A stretch of 64,000 nucleotides of DNA, from NCBI GenBank assembly GCA_963734665.1, contig CAVTIR010000009.1:71920-135919 (forward strand), in the 5' to 3' direction. Source of the stretch: Trebonia sp963734665. GTDB taxonomy: Bacteria > Actinomycetota > Actinomycetes > Streptosporangiales > Streptosporangiaceae. A program made the translations under genes and the position numbers. Shown in pieces: positions 18,034 through 26,435 of the stretch; position 1 is the stretch's first letter, and every line of letters starts with the position of its first letter. The notes under the pieces were generated by a model. The model did not search any database. It saw only the letters and a list, made by a program, of their open reading frames with translations, and was not told where the DNA came from.

Positions 18034-18102
18034 GTGTGGATGTGCCCCCGCTGCCGCTATAGCGACACCGGTGGCACATTCATCCCGTGCGGCCAGCACT
18101 GA
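18034..18102 (+). CDS. Possible 22-residue Cys-containing microprotein
   Basis: Between rimM and trmD a GTG at 18034 (or ATG at 18040) opens MWMCPRCRYSDTGGTFIPCG, ending QH. It has AAAGGA just upstream and fits exactly between rimM and trmD, ending 9 bp before the trmD start. CPRC plus C..H resembles a tiny zinc site. It may also be chance; no family is recognised. Confidence 0.3.
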   Translation: MWMCPRCRYSDTGGTFIPCGQH

Positions 18103-18111
18103 GGGGTCACT

Positions 18112-18960
18112 GTGCGGATCGATATTGTCACTATTTTCCCGGACTACTTTGGCCCCGTCAGCGTGGATGGCCGGGTCGGTGAGGCTGGCCCTCTTGGCGT
18201 CTCGCTAATCGGGAAAGCCGGGGCACGCGGGGACATCGATTTCCGTGTCCGTGACCTGCGCGCCTGGGCGACCGACATTCATCACACCGTGGACGACACT
18301 CCATTTGGTGGCGGCCCTGGCATGGTGATGAAGCCCGACGTCTGGGGTGACGCCCTCGACGCGGTGCTTGCCGACGTAGGGACTGTCGCCACCGGCGCGC
18401 CTGCGCGCTTGGTTGTGCCCACGCCGAGCGGTGCGCCCTTTACCCAGGAACTGGCCGCCGCCTACGCGCAGGAGGCGCATCTCGTGTTCGCCTGCGGGCG
18501 TTACGAGGGAATCGACTCGCGGGTTGTCGCCGAGGCCAGGACAAGGATGCCCGTTGATGAGGTCAGCATCGGGGACTACGTCCTGGCCGGGGGAGAAGTG
18601 GCCGTTGCCGTGATCGTCGAGGCGGTCTGCAGGCTGCTGCCTGGTGTGCTCGGGAACGAGCAGTCGCACAGCGACGACTCCTTCGGCGGTACCGGGGGCG
18701 CGATGAGCGGGCTGCTGGAGGGCCCCGTCTACACCCGGCCACGGTCGTGGCGCGGATTCGACGTGCCCGACGTGCTATTGTCTGGGAACCACGGAGCGAT
18801 TGCGCGCTGGCAGCGAGACGAGGCGCTGCGCCGCACCGTGGCCACTAGGCCAGACCTGATCCGCCGGCTCGCGGCGGTCTCGGGTGGCCTCGATAAGCGG
18901 GACCGCAAGGTGCTTGCCGAGGCTGGTTTTCCGGTTGACGCCGAAAATATGGCACACTGA
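18112..18960 (+). CDS. trmD: tRNA (guanine-N1)-methyltransferase
   Basis: Makes m1G37 in tRNAs from AdoMet. The SPOUT-fold signatures are all present: MRIDIVTIFPDYF, DDTPFGGGPGMVMKPD, LVFACGRYEGIDSRV, the knot region DEVSIGDYVLAGGEVAV, and RPRSWRGFDVPDVLLSGNHGAI. 282 residues, slightly above the usual 240-260. The GTG at 18112 gives the conserved N-terminus. It follows rimM and precedes rplS, the standard order. Confidence 0.97.
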   Translation: MRIDIVTIFPDYFGPVSVDGRVGEAGPLGVSLIGKAGARGDIDFRVRDLRAWATDIHHTVDDTPFGGGPGMVMKPDVWGDALDAVLADVGTVATGAPARLVVPTPSGAPFTQELAAAYAQEAHLVFACGRYEGIDSRVVAEARTRMPVDEVSIGDYVLAGGEVAVAVIVEAVCRLLPGVLGNEQSHSDDSFGGTGGAMSGLLEGPVYTRPRSWRGFDVPDVLLSGNHGAIARWQRDEALRRTVATRPDLIRRLAAVSGGLDKRDRKVLAEAGFPVDAENMAH

Positions 18961-19074
18961 AGAACGCTGCCCTTTCGGGCGTTGACCCTGCCGGGGTGTT
19001 TCCCTGGCTAACGCAGGCTTCCACCCGGATGCGCTCCGTCGCGCATTCCGACCAGGACTGAGGAAACATCCATC

Positions 19075-19434
19075 ATGCACACCGCGATCGCCGAGCTAGA
19101 GCAGGCTCAGCTCCGGGCTGACGTCCCGGACTTCCGCCCCGGTGACACCCTGAAGGTGCACGTTAAGGTGACGGAAGGCAACCGCTCCCGCATTCAGGTC
19201 TTCCAGGGTGTCGTGATCCGGCGCCAGGGCGGCGGCCTGCGGGAGACCTTCACCGTGCGCAAGGTGAGTTACGGCGTGGGCGTGGAGCGCACGTTCCCGG
19301 TGCACAGCCCGTCGATCGACAAGATCGAGACCGTCACCCGCGGTCGTGTCCGCCGCGCCAAGCTGTACTACCTCCGCGACCTGCGCGGTAAGGCCGCCAG
19401 GATCAAGGAACGCCGGGAGAACACCGCCAGCTGA
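19075..19434 (+). CDS. rplS: 50S ribosomal protein L19
   Basis: L19, 119 residues, normal length: FRPGDTLKVHVKVTEGNRSRIQVFQG, VVIRRQGGGLRETFTVRKVS, the conserved SP(S/L)IDKIE and RGRVRRAKLYYLRDLRGKAARI near the end. The ATG at 19075 has GAGGAAA in front. The 114-bp leader (18961-19074) contains a small stem (AACGC...GGGCGTT at 18963-18983) and a second GC-rich fold, so leader control is possible but unproven. Confidence 0.97.
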   Translation: MHTAIAELEQAQLRADVPDFRPGDTLKVHVKVTEGNRSRIQVFQGVVIRRQGGGLRETFTVRKVSYGVGVERTFPVHSPSIDKIETVTRGRVRRAKLYYLRDLRGKAARIKERRENTAS

Positions 19435-19456
19435 AAAGCTGACGAGCTGATCTCGG

Positions 19457-20335
19457 ATGGCCCCTGACCCTGGTGCCGAGCCAGGCGCACAGGCAGACGA
19501 ACAACCGGCTGCCGGGCAGGTGCCTGCCGATAAGGCGGCGAAGGCGAAAAATGCCAAGCGGCGGAAGCGGTCCTTTTGGCGCGACCTCCTCGTAATCGTG
19601 GTCGCGGCCCTGGTGCTGACCATCGTGCTGAAGGCGTTTGTCGTGCAGGTGTTCTCCATCCCCTCCGGGTCGATGGAGAACACCTTGCTGCCTGGTGACC
19701 GGATCCTGGTCAGCAAGATCGTCTACCGGTTCCGCTCCATCGACCGCGGCGACATCGTGGTGTTCAGCGGTGCCGGCTCCTGGGACCCGCCGGCGCAGCC
19801 GCCGAGCAACTGGTTTGCCGGGATCTTGGACGACGCGGGGAACCTGGTCGGCATAGCCGGGCCAGACACTGACTACGTCAAGCGCGTGATCGGTATCCCC
19901 GGAGACCACGTGGCCTGCTGCAACGACAAGGGCCAAGTGACGGTCAACGGCGTCCCGCTGTCCGAGTCGTCCTATATCTACCCGGGAGCCGCCCCCTCCC
20001 AGCTTAGGTTCAGCATCACCGTCCCGCCGGGCAGGCTGTGGGTGATGGGGGACAACCGGGCGGACTCCGACGACTCCCGCTACCGGGGCATGGATCCCGG
20101 CGAAGGGACCATCCCGGAGAGCGCCGTCGTGGGCCGGGCATTCCTGATCATCTGGCCGCTCTCGCGCATCTCGGATCTCCCCATCCCGAATACGTTCGAG
20201 CAGGCGGGCCTCGCCGCGTCGGTAGCGGTCGCCGCCGCCCCGCCCGCGACCGTGGCAGGCGGTACCGCGCTCACGGGCGTGGCGGTCCTCACCTGGCGCC
20301 GCCAGCGCCGGCGTCGCAAATCGGGCACCGACTGA
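19457..20335 (+). CDS. lepB: Signal peptidase I, first copy
   Basis: Membrane serine/lysine peptidase that removes Sec signal peptides. About 40 cytoplasmic residues rich in Lys precede a transmembrane helix (LLVIVVAALVLTIVLKAFVV). Then come box B with the catalytic Ser (FSIPSGSMENTLLPGDRILV), box D with the Lys (DYVKRVIGIPGDHV) and box E (LWVMGDNRADSDDSRY). A C-terminal hydrophobic segment (ATVAGGTALTGVAVL) ends in RRQRRRRK, giving the two-helix form known from actinobacteria. 292 residues. The ATG at 19457 is supported by the position of the N-terminal charged region. Confidence 0.95.
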   Translation: MAPDPGAEPGAQADEQPAAGQVPADKAAKAKNAKRRKRSFWRDLLVIVVAALVLTIVLKAFVVQVFSIPSGSMENTLLPGDRILVSKIVYRFRSIDRGDIVVFSGAGSWDPPAQPPSNWFAGILDDAGNLVGIAGPDTDYVKRVIGIPGDHVACCNDKGQVTVNGVPLSESSYIYPGAAPSQLRFSITVPPGRLWVMGDNRADSDDSRYRGMDPGEGTIPESAVVGRAFLIIWPLSRISDLPIPNTFEQAGLAASVAVAAAPPATVAGGTALTGVAVLTWRRQRRRRKSGTD

Positions 20336-20549
20336 GGCCTCCTCAATGCGGCTAATGCGGACATGCTTCGCGGGTTGCCGCGAATGAACCTCCGCCCCTG
20401 CTGTGTCGTGCGTCATATCGGCAGGTCGAGGGGCAGTGTAAGCAGTTGGTTGAAGCGGTATGGGCGATCGTCCTTGCGGAAGGGACGATACGCTCACAGT
20501 GATGAGCGACGACGGCGCGGCTTGGCACGAGCGAACAAGGGGAGCGCGG

Positions 20550-21807
20550 ATGAACGGGGATGGGTTCGGGTCGCCGCCGTGGGGCCCCGCCGACCCCGTG
20601 CCGGAACTGAAGGACACCCAGGCGATCCCAGGCCTCGGCGCGGTCGCAGAACCAGGCGAGCCGTCCGGGCGCTCCCAGGCCGGGCAGGGGTACCGCCGCG
20701 GCGACGGCTACGGCCAGACGTTCCGGCCCACTGGAGCAGGCGGGGCAAGCGACCCAGGCGCTAACGACACTGGGGCGAACGGTTCTGGGGCGGGCGGTTC
20801 TGGGGCGGGCGGTTCTGGGGCGGGCGGTTCTGGGGCGGGCGGTTCTGGGGCGGGCGGCCCCGCCGAGGGATCGGGGAAAGGGCAGGATTCCCCCGCGGAT
20901 CCCAAAGGCGGCAAAGGCGGCAAGGACGCCAAAGGCGGCAAGAGCGGTAAGAGCCGCCGGAGCTTCTGGCGCGAGCTTCCCGTCCTTGTCATCGTCGCGC
21001 TGGTACTTGCGCTCATCATCAAGTCCTTCGCGATCCAGGCCTTCTTCATCCCGTCCGGTTCGATGCAGAACACCCTCGAAATCGGCGACAGGGTGCTCGT
21101 CAACAAGGTCGTCTACCACCTCCGGCCGATCCACCGCGGCGACATCATCGTCTTCGACGGCACCGGATCGTGGGACTTCGACAGCCCGCCCGCCAGCTCA
21201 AACATCTTCAGCAAGGCCATTGACGAGCTTGAGGGACTGGTTGGCATCAGCCAGGACCCCAACATCTACATCAAGCGCGTGATCGGCCTGCCCGGCGACC
21301 ATGTGGTCTGCTGCAACACCAAGGGCCAGATCACCGTCAACGGCGTCGCCCTCAGCGAAAGCTCCTACCTGTATCCGGGCAACGCGCCGTCCACCCAGAA
21401 GTTCAGCATCACGGTCCCGCCAGGCCGCCTGTGGGTGATGGGCGACCACCGCGCGGTCTCCTACGACTCGCGAGGCCACATGGGCGACCCAGGCGGCGGC
21501 ACGATCCCGGAAAGCGGCGTCATCGGCCGTGCCTTCGTGATCATCTGGCCGCCGAGCCAGTGGGGCTTCCTCAACATCCCCGCGACGTTCGAGCAGCCGC
21601 AACTGAACGCCTCGACCGCGGCAGGCGGCAACGCCGCGGCCGGCGGCTCTAGCGCGGCCCTGGAAGCCGCGCTAGACAACGGCACCCCCATCCGCCAGAA
21701 CGGCGTCCCCGTTCCCCCTGGCCCTGGGCTTCATAGGCGCGGTCCCCATCACCTGGCTCCAGCGCAAGGCCAGAACTCGCCGCCGCGCCCGCCGCTCCAA
21801 GCGCTAA
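20550..21807 (+). CDS. lepB: Signal peptidase I, second copy, frameshifted near its end
   Basis: Paralogue of the preceding gene. After a long Gly/Ser/Pro-rich cytoplasmic tail with five GSGAG repeats come a helix (LPVLVIVALVLALIIKSFAI), the catalytic Ser (FFIPSGSMQNTLEIGDRVLV), the Lys (IYIKRVIGLPGDHVVCC) and LWVMGDHRAVSYDSRGH. The usual GDN is GDH here. The ATG at 20550 is preceded by AAGGGGAG; an ATG at 20502 also exists. As written the frame runs to 21941 with unrelated sequence. One C fewer in the CCCCC run at 21713-21717 would give a C-terminal helix (LALGFIGAVPITWLQRKART) and a basic end stopping at 21807, matching the first copy. The shift is probably a homopolymer error. Confidence 0.9.
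20781..20855 (+). repeat. Five 15-bp tandem repeats in lepB2
   Basis: The unit GGTTCTGGGGCGGGC occurs five times in a row, coding GSGAG repeats in the cytoplasmic tail of the second signal peptidase. Such repeats vary in number by slippage. Confidence 0.9.
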
Positions 21808-21956
21808 CGCGGTCGGCATCTCCGCAGGCAGCAGAAGACCTTGGAAACTTTGCGCAAGATGCTAACAAAGCACCTGCCAGAGGTGCGAAAGTTCCATGCA
21901 ATGCGGAGTTGCGTAGCCGGGCGCGATCGCGGCGCGGTTAGCGTACGCTGCCTCTG

Positions 21957-22613
21957 ATGGCTGCTCCGTCCTTTACCCCTCGGCGAGACGCAGGGCTCGC
22001 CGCCTACGAGAACGCGCTGGCGCGGGCCGGGCTCGCGCCGGTCGCGGGCATCGATGAGGCCGGCCGGGGCGCGTGCGCCGGGCCGCTCGTGGTCGCGGCG
22101 GTCGTGCTCGACAAGAGCGCGATCAAGCGCATCAGCGGCCTCGCGGACTCCAAGCTGCTCACTCCCGACGCTCGCGAAGATGCCTACGGTGACATCGTCG
22201 AGTACGCGATCGACTGGCATGTCACCACGATCCCGCACACCGAGATCGACGCCATCGGGCTGCACGTGTGCAACGTCGAGGGAATGCGCCGCGCTTTCGC
22301 CGGGCTGCGTCAAAGGCCGGCGTACGTGCTGACGGACGGCTTCCCGGTCCAGGGACTCGGCGCGCCGGCCCTTGCGATGTGGAAGGGGGATCGCGTGGCC
22401 GCGTCGGTCGCCGCCGCGTCGATTGTGGCCAAGGTGACCAGGGACCGGATGATGCGCGAGCTTGATGAGCGTTACCCCGTATATGGCTTCTGCCGTCACA
22501 AGGGGTATGTAACCAGCGAGCACCTCCAGGCGCTGGCGGAGCACGGGCCGTCTCCGGTCCACCGCCGGTCCTTCAGGTGCGTGCCCGACGGCGGAACGGC
22601 GGAGGGAGAATAG
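21957..22613 (+). CDS. rnhB: Ribonuclease HII
   Basis: Cuts RNA in RNA-DNA hybrids and single ribonucleotides in DNA. The family motif with the catalytic Asp and Glu, VAGIDEAGRGACAGPLVVAAV, is at residues 23-43; later come LADSKLLTPDAR, and KGDRVAASVAAASIVAKVTRDRMM with the third acidic residue. Residue count is 218, typical. The end (GYVTSEHLQALAEHGPSPVHRRSF) is family-like. The stop is followed within 6 bp by the DUF2469 gene, as in mycobacteria. Confidence 0.96.
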   Translation: MAAPSFTPRRDAGLAAYENALARAGLAPVAGIDEAGRGACAGPLVVAAVVLDKSAIKRISGLADSKLLTPDAREDAYGDIVEYAIDWHVTTIPHTEIDAIGLHVCNVEGMRRAFAGLRQRPAYVLTDGFPVQGLGAPALAMWKGDRVAASVAAASIVAKVTRDRMMRELDERYPVYGFCRHKGYVTSEHLQALAEHGPSPVHRRSFRCVPDGGTAEGE

Positions 22614-22618
22614 GTGAC

Positions 22619-22954
22619 ATGAGCGCGGAAGACCTAGAGAAGTACGAAGCGGAGATGGAGCTGCAGCTCTACCGTGAGTACCGCGATGTCGTCGGCCTGT
22701 TCACCCACGTCGTGGAGACCGAGCGGCGGTTCTACCTGACGAACGACGTGGACCTCAAGGTCCGCGCGGCCGACAACGGCGAGGTTTTCTTCGAAGTCAC
22801 CATGCACGACGCTTGGGTATGGGACATGTACCGCCCCGCTCGTTTCGTCAAGAACGTGCGGGTAGTCACCTTCAAGGACGTCAACATCGAGGAGCTGGCG
22901 AAGAGTGACCTCGAACTACCCGACGAAAGCGGTAAGCCGGACTTTTCCGGATAA
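22619..22954 (+). CDS. DUF2469 family protein
   Basis: Conserved actinobacterial protein (Rv2901c family) of 111 residues: MSAEDLEKYEAEMELQLYRE, YRDVVGLFTHVVETERRFYL and the core DVDLKVRAADNGEVFF. Function unknown; always next to rnhB. The ATG at 22619 starts the family N-terminus; the frame is open further upstream but that overlaps rnhB. Acidic overall, with no membrane segment or signal. Confidence 0.93.
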   Translation: MSAEDLEKYEAEMELQLYREYRDVVGLFTHVVETERRFYLTNDVDLKVRAADNGEVFFEVTMHDAWVWDMYRPARFVKNVRVVTFKDVNIEELAKSDLELPDESGKPDFSG

Positions 22955-22996
22955 AACACTATTTGCTCCGGCGGGGCAAGCGCAAGCGAGGTCATC

Positions 22997-23731
22997 ATGC
23001 TAGGCCTGCCCGACGCGGTGACCGCCTGCCTGTTCGACATGGACGGGGTGATCACCCAGACGGCTAAGGTGCACGACGCCGCCTGGAAGGAGATGTTCGA
23101 CGACTTCCTCCGTTCCTGGTCGGCGTCGCACAACGTGCCGTTCGTTCCCTTCGATCCGGTCCATGACTACGAGGAGTACGTCGACGGGAAGCCGCGCCTC
23201 GAGGGCACCGCGTCGTTCCTGGCGTCCCGTGGCATCGAGCTGCCGGCTGGCGAGGAGTCGGACCCGGCGGGAACGCCGACGGTCTGGGGACTGAGCACCC
23301 GCAAGAACGATCTCATCCAGACGGTGCTGGCGCGCGACGGCGTGCAGCCCTACGAGGGGTCGGTGCGCTACGTCGAGGCGGTGCGCGCCGCGGGGCTGCG
23401 CACGGCGATCGTGTCGTCGAGCGCGAACACCGTGGCGGTGCTGAAGGCGGCGGGCGTCGACGGCCTGTTCCAGGCCAGAGTCGACCACCAGGTGGCCGAG
23501 GCGGCCAAGCTGCGTGGCAAGCCTGCGCCCGACACCTTCCTTGAGGCGGCGCGGATGCTCGGCGTCGCGGCGGCGAACGCGGCCGTCTTCGAGGACGCCC
23601 TGGCGGGGGTGGCCGCCGGACGAGCCGGAAATTTCGGGTTTGTCGTGGGGGTGGACCGGGTCGGCCAGGCCGACCAGCTCCACGCGCACGGAGCCGACGT
23701 AGTAGTGAAAGACCTAGCGGAACTCCTGTAA
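22997..23731 (+). CDS. HAD-superfamily beta-phosphoglucomutase-like hydrolase
   Basis: Member of HAD subfamily IA, 244 residues. Motif I is CLFDMDGVITQT (nucleophile Asp and general acid Asp), motif II IVSSSANT, the Lys in LRGKPAPDTF, and motif IV FEDALAGVAAG. The cap insertion is of the beta-PGM type (VHDAAWKEMFDDFL). It is followed by a GH65 gene, the same pairing as Rv3400/Rv3401. In such pairs the phosphorylase releases beta-glucose 1-phosphate from an alpha-glucoside and this enzyme converts it to glucose 6-phosphate; that role is inferred here. The pair is inserted between DUF2469 and yraN, away from its location in mycobacteria. Confidence 0.88.
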   Translation: MLGLPDAVTACLFDMDGVITQTAKVHDAAWKEMFDDFLRSWSASHNVPFVPFDPVHDYEEYVDGKPRLEGTASFLASRGIELPAGEESDPAGTPTVWGLSTRKNDLIQTVLARDGVQPYEGSVRYVEAVRAAGLRTAIVSSSANTVAVLKAAGVDGLFQARVDHQVAEAAKLRGKPAPDTFLEAARMLGVAAANAAVFEDALAGVAAGRAGNFGFVVGVDRVGQADQLHAHGADVVVKDLAELL

Positions 23732-23750
23732 CAGAGCTAAACCGCGGATG

Positions 23751-23791
23751 GATGTGGCACCGGGCCGGTTAAGCCGGCCCGGTGCCACATC
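23751..23791. terminator. Perfect 18-bp inverted repeat with 5-nt loop
   Basis: Bases 23751-23768 pair exactly with 23774-23791 around TTAAG, 20 bp after the HAD gene and 50 bp before the GH65 start. No T-run follows. It may attenuate read-through or stabilise the upstream mRNA end. Confidence 0.6.
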
Positions 23792-23840
23792 GCCGCGGCT
23801 AGCGAAAAACGACGACGCACCAACCGGAGGTGCCGGACTA

Positions 23841-26249
23841 GTGATTGAGAACGAGCCGTACGGGGTGGAACCATGGTGCCTCACCGAGAGTTCGCTTGAC
23901 CTTGACCTAATCGCCCAGAGTGAGTCGGTCTTCGCCCTGTCCAACGGCCACATCGGGCTGCGGGGCAACCTGGACGAAGGGGAGCCGCACGGCCTGCCGG
24001 GCACCTACTTGAACTCGCTGTACGAGGACCGTCCGCTGCCGTACGCGGAGGCGGGCTACGGCTTCCCAGAAATGGGACAGACCGTAATCAACGTTACAAA
24101 TGGCAAGATAATCCGACTGCTGGTCAACGACGAGCCGTTCGACATCAGGTACGGCACGGTCCGATCGCACACTCGCAGACTTGACATGCGCGCGGGCACC
24201 CTGACGCGGGAAGTCGTGTGGACCTCGCCCGCCGGGCACACGGTCAAGGTCAAGTCGGTGCGGCTCGTCTCGCTGAGCCAGCGCGCGATCGCGGCGATCA
24301 GCTACAGCGTCACCCCCGTGACCCTCGCTGCGGATCTCAGCGTCGAAGAGCCCGCCGACGCCCCCGGCGGCGAGCCGGTGCGCGTCGTCGTGCTGTCGGA
24401 GATCGTGGCGAACGAGGAGATTCCCGTCGCGGCGGCCGACCCGCGTGCCGCGGCGATGCTCGCAGAACCGCTGGTCAGTGAGCATCACGACACCATTGAC
24501 GGCGGTCGCCCGCGGGCGATCCTGGTGCACGGCACCCGGTCGAGCAAGCTGCGGCTGGCCGCCGGGATGGCCCACGAGGTCACCGGGCCGGAGCGAATGA
24601 CGGTCGGCGTGGAGTCCTTCCCCGACATGGGGCGGCTCACGGTCGCCGCCGAGGTGCCGCAGGGCCAAGAACTGCGGCTGGTTAAGTACCTCGGCTACGG
24701 CTGGTCGAGCGCACGGTCACGGCCCGCGCTTATCGACCAGGTGGCAGGCGCCCTGGCCGCCGCGGAACTGGTCGGCTGGGACGGCCTGCTCGCAGAGCAG
24801 CGCGCATTCCTCGACGCCTTCTGGGAGGGCGCCGACGTCGAGGTCGACGGCGACGTGGAGATCCAGCACGCCGTCCGGTTCGGACTCTTCCACATCCTGC
24901 AGGCCGGCGCCCGCGCCGAGCAGCGGCCGATCCCGGCGAAGGGCCTGACGGGGACCGGGTACGACGGCCACACCTTCTGGGACACCGAGGCGTTCGTGCT
25001 CCCCGTACTGACCTACACGCACCCGTCCGCCGCGGCGGACGCGCTGCGCTGGCGGGCTCTGACCCTCGACACCGCCCGCGCGCACGCGGCCGAGCTCGGC
25101 CTCGAGGGCGCCGCGTTCGCCTGGCGGACGATCCACGGCGAGGAATGCTCCGGCTACTGGCCCGCAGGCACGGCGGCCTTCCATATCAACGCCGACATCG
25201 CTGCCGCCGTCGTGAACTACCTCGACGCCACAGAAGACGAGCAATTCGAGCGGGAGGTCGGCCTGCCGATCCTCATCGAAACCGCCCGCCTGTGGCGCTC
25301 ACTCGGCCAGCACGACGCCCACGGCCAGTTTCGCATCGACGGCGTCACCGGCCCGGACGAGTACAGCGCGATCAAGGACAACAACGTCTACACGAACCTG
25401 ATGGCGCAGCACAACCTGTCCGCCGCCGCCGACCTGGTGACAAAGCGCCAGCAGGAGGCCCGCGATCTCGGCGTGTCGACCGAGGAAGCGGCCTCCTGGC
25501 GCGACGCGGCGCAGGACATGTACATCCCGTACGACGAGCGCCTCAAAGTGCACCCGCAGCACGAAGGCTTCACCAACTACGCCTGCTGGGACTTCGAGTC
25601 AACACCCGAGGATCACTACCCGCTCCTGCTGCACTACCCGTACTTCCAGCTGTACCGCAAGCAGGTGGTCAAGCAGGCCGACGTGGTTCTCGCCATGCAG
25701 ATGCGCCCCGACGCCTTCACCCCGGAGCAGAAGCACCGCAACTTCGACTACTACGAGTCCATTACCGTCAGGGACTCAAGCCTGTCGCCCTGCACCCAGT
25801 CCGTCATGGCCGCCGAAGTCGGCCACCTCGACCTCGCCTACGACTACCTGGCCGAGGCCGCGTTCATGGACCTGCAGGACCGCGAGCACAACACAAAGGA
25901 CGGCCTGCACATCGCTTCCCTGGCCGGCGCCTGGACCGCCCTGGTCGGCGGCTTCGGCGGCGCGCGCGGGGGCGACGGCCTGTCGTTCGCGCCGAAGCTC
26001 CCCACGGGCATCGTCCGCTTGTCCTTCCGCATGCGCTACCGGGGCCGCATCGTGCTCGTTTCGGTCCACCACCAGAGTGCCACCTATACCCTGCTGGCCG
26101 GCGACCCCTTGGAGATCACCCACCACGGCCAGCCTGCGACGATCAGCGAGAAGGAACTCACCCTGGACATCCCGCCGTCCGTCCCTCTGCCGCCCCCGAC
26201 CCAGCCCCCCGGCCGCGTCCCCCTGCGCCACCGCGGCCGCGCCGACTAA
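23841..26249 (+). CDS. Glycoside hydrolase family 65 protein (alpha-glucan disaccharide phosphorylase type)
   Basis: About 802 residues, the usual GH65 size. N-terminal beta-sandwich (LIAQSESVFALSNGHIGLRGN), then the (alpha/alpha)6 barrel with KGLTGTGYDGHTFWDTEAFV, HINADIAAAVVNYL and the general acid in DGVTGPDEYSAIKDNNVYTN, and a C-terminal sheet (YRGRIVLVSVHHQSATYTLL). The fold covers maltose, trehalose and kojibiose phosphorylases and some hydrolases; the upstream beta-phosphoglucomutase homologue favours a phosphorylase. GTG at 23841 is chosen, with GGAGG 10 nt before; an in-frame ATG at 23748 would lie within the hairpin and adds 31 non-family residues. The exact disaccharide cannot be read from sequence. 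Confidence 0.9.
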   Translation: MIENEPYGVEPWCLTESSLDLDLIAQSESVFALSNGHIGLRGNLDEGEPHGLPGTYLNSLYEDRPLPYAEAGYGFPEMGQTVINVTNGKIIRLLVNDEPFDIRYGTVRSHTRRLDMRAGTLTREVVWTSPAGHTVKVKSVRLVSLSQRAIAAISYSVTPVTLAADLSVEEPADAPGGEPVRVVVLSEIVANEEIPVAAADPRAAAMLAEPLVSEHHDTIDGGRPRAILVHGTRSSKLRLAAGMAHEVTGPERMTVGVESFPDMGRLTVAAEVPQGQELRLVKYLGYGWSSARSRPALIDQVAGALAAAELVGWDGLLAEQRAFLDAFWEGADVEVDGDVEIQHAVRFGLFHILQAGARAEQRPIPAKGLTGTGYDGHTFWDTEAFVLPVLTYTHPSAAADALRWRALTLDTARAHAAELGLEGAAFAWRTIHGEECSGYWPAGTAAFHINADIAAAVVNYLDATEDEQFEREVGLPILIETARLWRSLGQHDAHGQFRIDGVTGPDEYSAIKDNNVYTNLMAQHNLSAAADLVTKRQQEARDLGVSTEEAASWRDAAQDMYIPYDERLKVHPQHEGFTNYACWDFESTPEDHYPLLLHYPYFQLYRKQVVKQADVVLAMQMRPDAFTPEQKHRNFDYYESITVRDSSLSPCTQSVMAAEVGHLDLAYDYLAEAAFMDLQDREHNTKDGLHIASLAGAWTALVGGFGGARGGDGLSFAPKLPTGIVRLSFRMRYRGRIVLVSVHHQSATYTLLAGDPLEITHHGQPATISEKELTLDIPPSVPLPPPTQPPGRVPLRHRGRAD

Positions 26250-26379
26250 CGAACCAAGGCCGCCGGCGCGGCCAGTCCCGCGGCTGCGGGTTTCCTGCCG
26301 CTATTTCTTTTCGAGCAGGAAGAACGGACTCGGCTTACTGCCGCCAGCCAGCCGCCCGCTCAAGTCGGCCAGCACAAGA

Positions 26380-26413
26380 GAATCGGCGTGACCGTCCGCG
26401 GCCACGCCGATTC
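26380..26413. terminator. Convergent-gene hairpin, 11-bp stem
   Basis: GAATCGGCGTG at 26380-26390 pairs perfectly with 26403-26413. It lies between GH65 (plus) and the regulator gene (minus), which converge, so it can serve as a bidirectional terminator. A short T-run (CGTTTGG) follows on the plus strand. Confidence 0.55.
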
Positions 26414-26435
26414 CGTTTGGCCCTTCCTCCAGCGG

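Noticed and set aside
23748..23840. N-terminal extension of the GH65 protein from the ATG at 23748
   Set aside because: It would be translated from within a perfect hairpin and adds residues absent from the family; the GTG at 23841 has a Shine-Dalgarno sequence.
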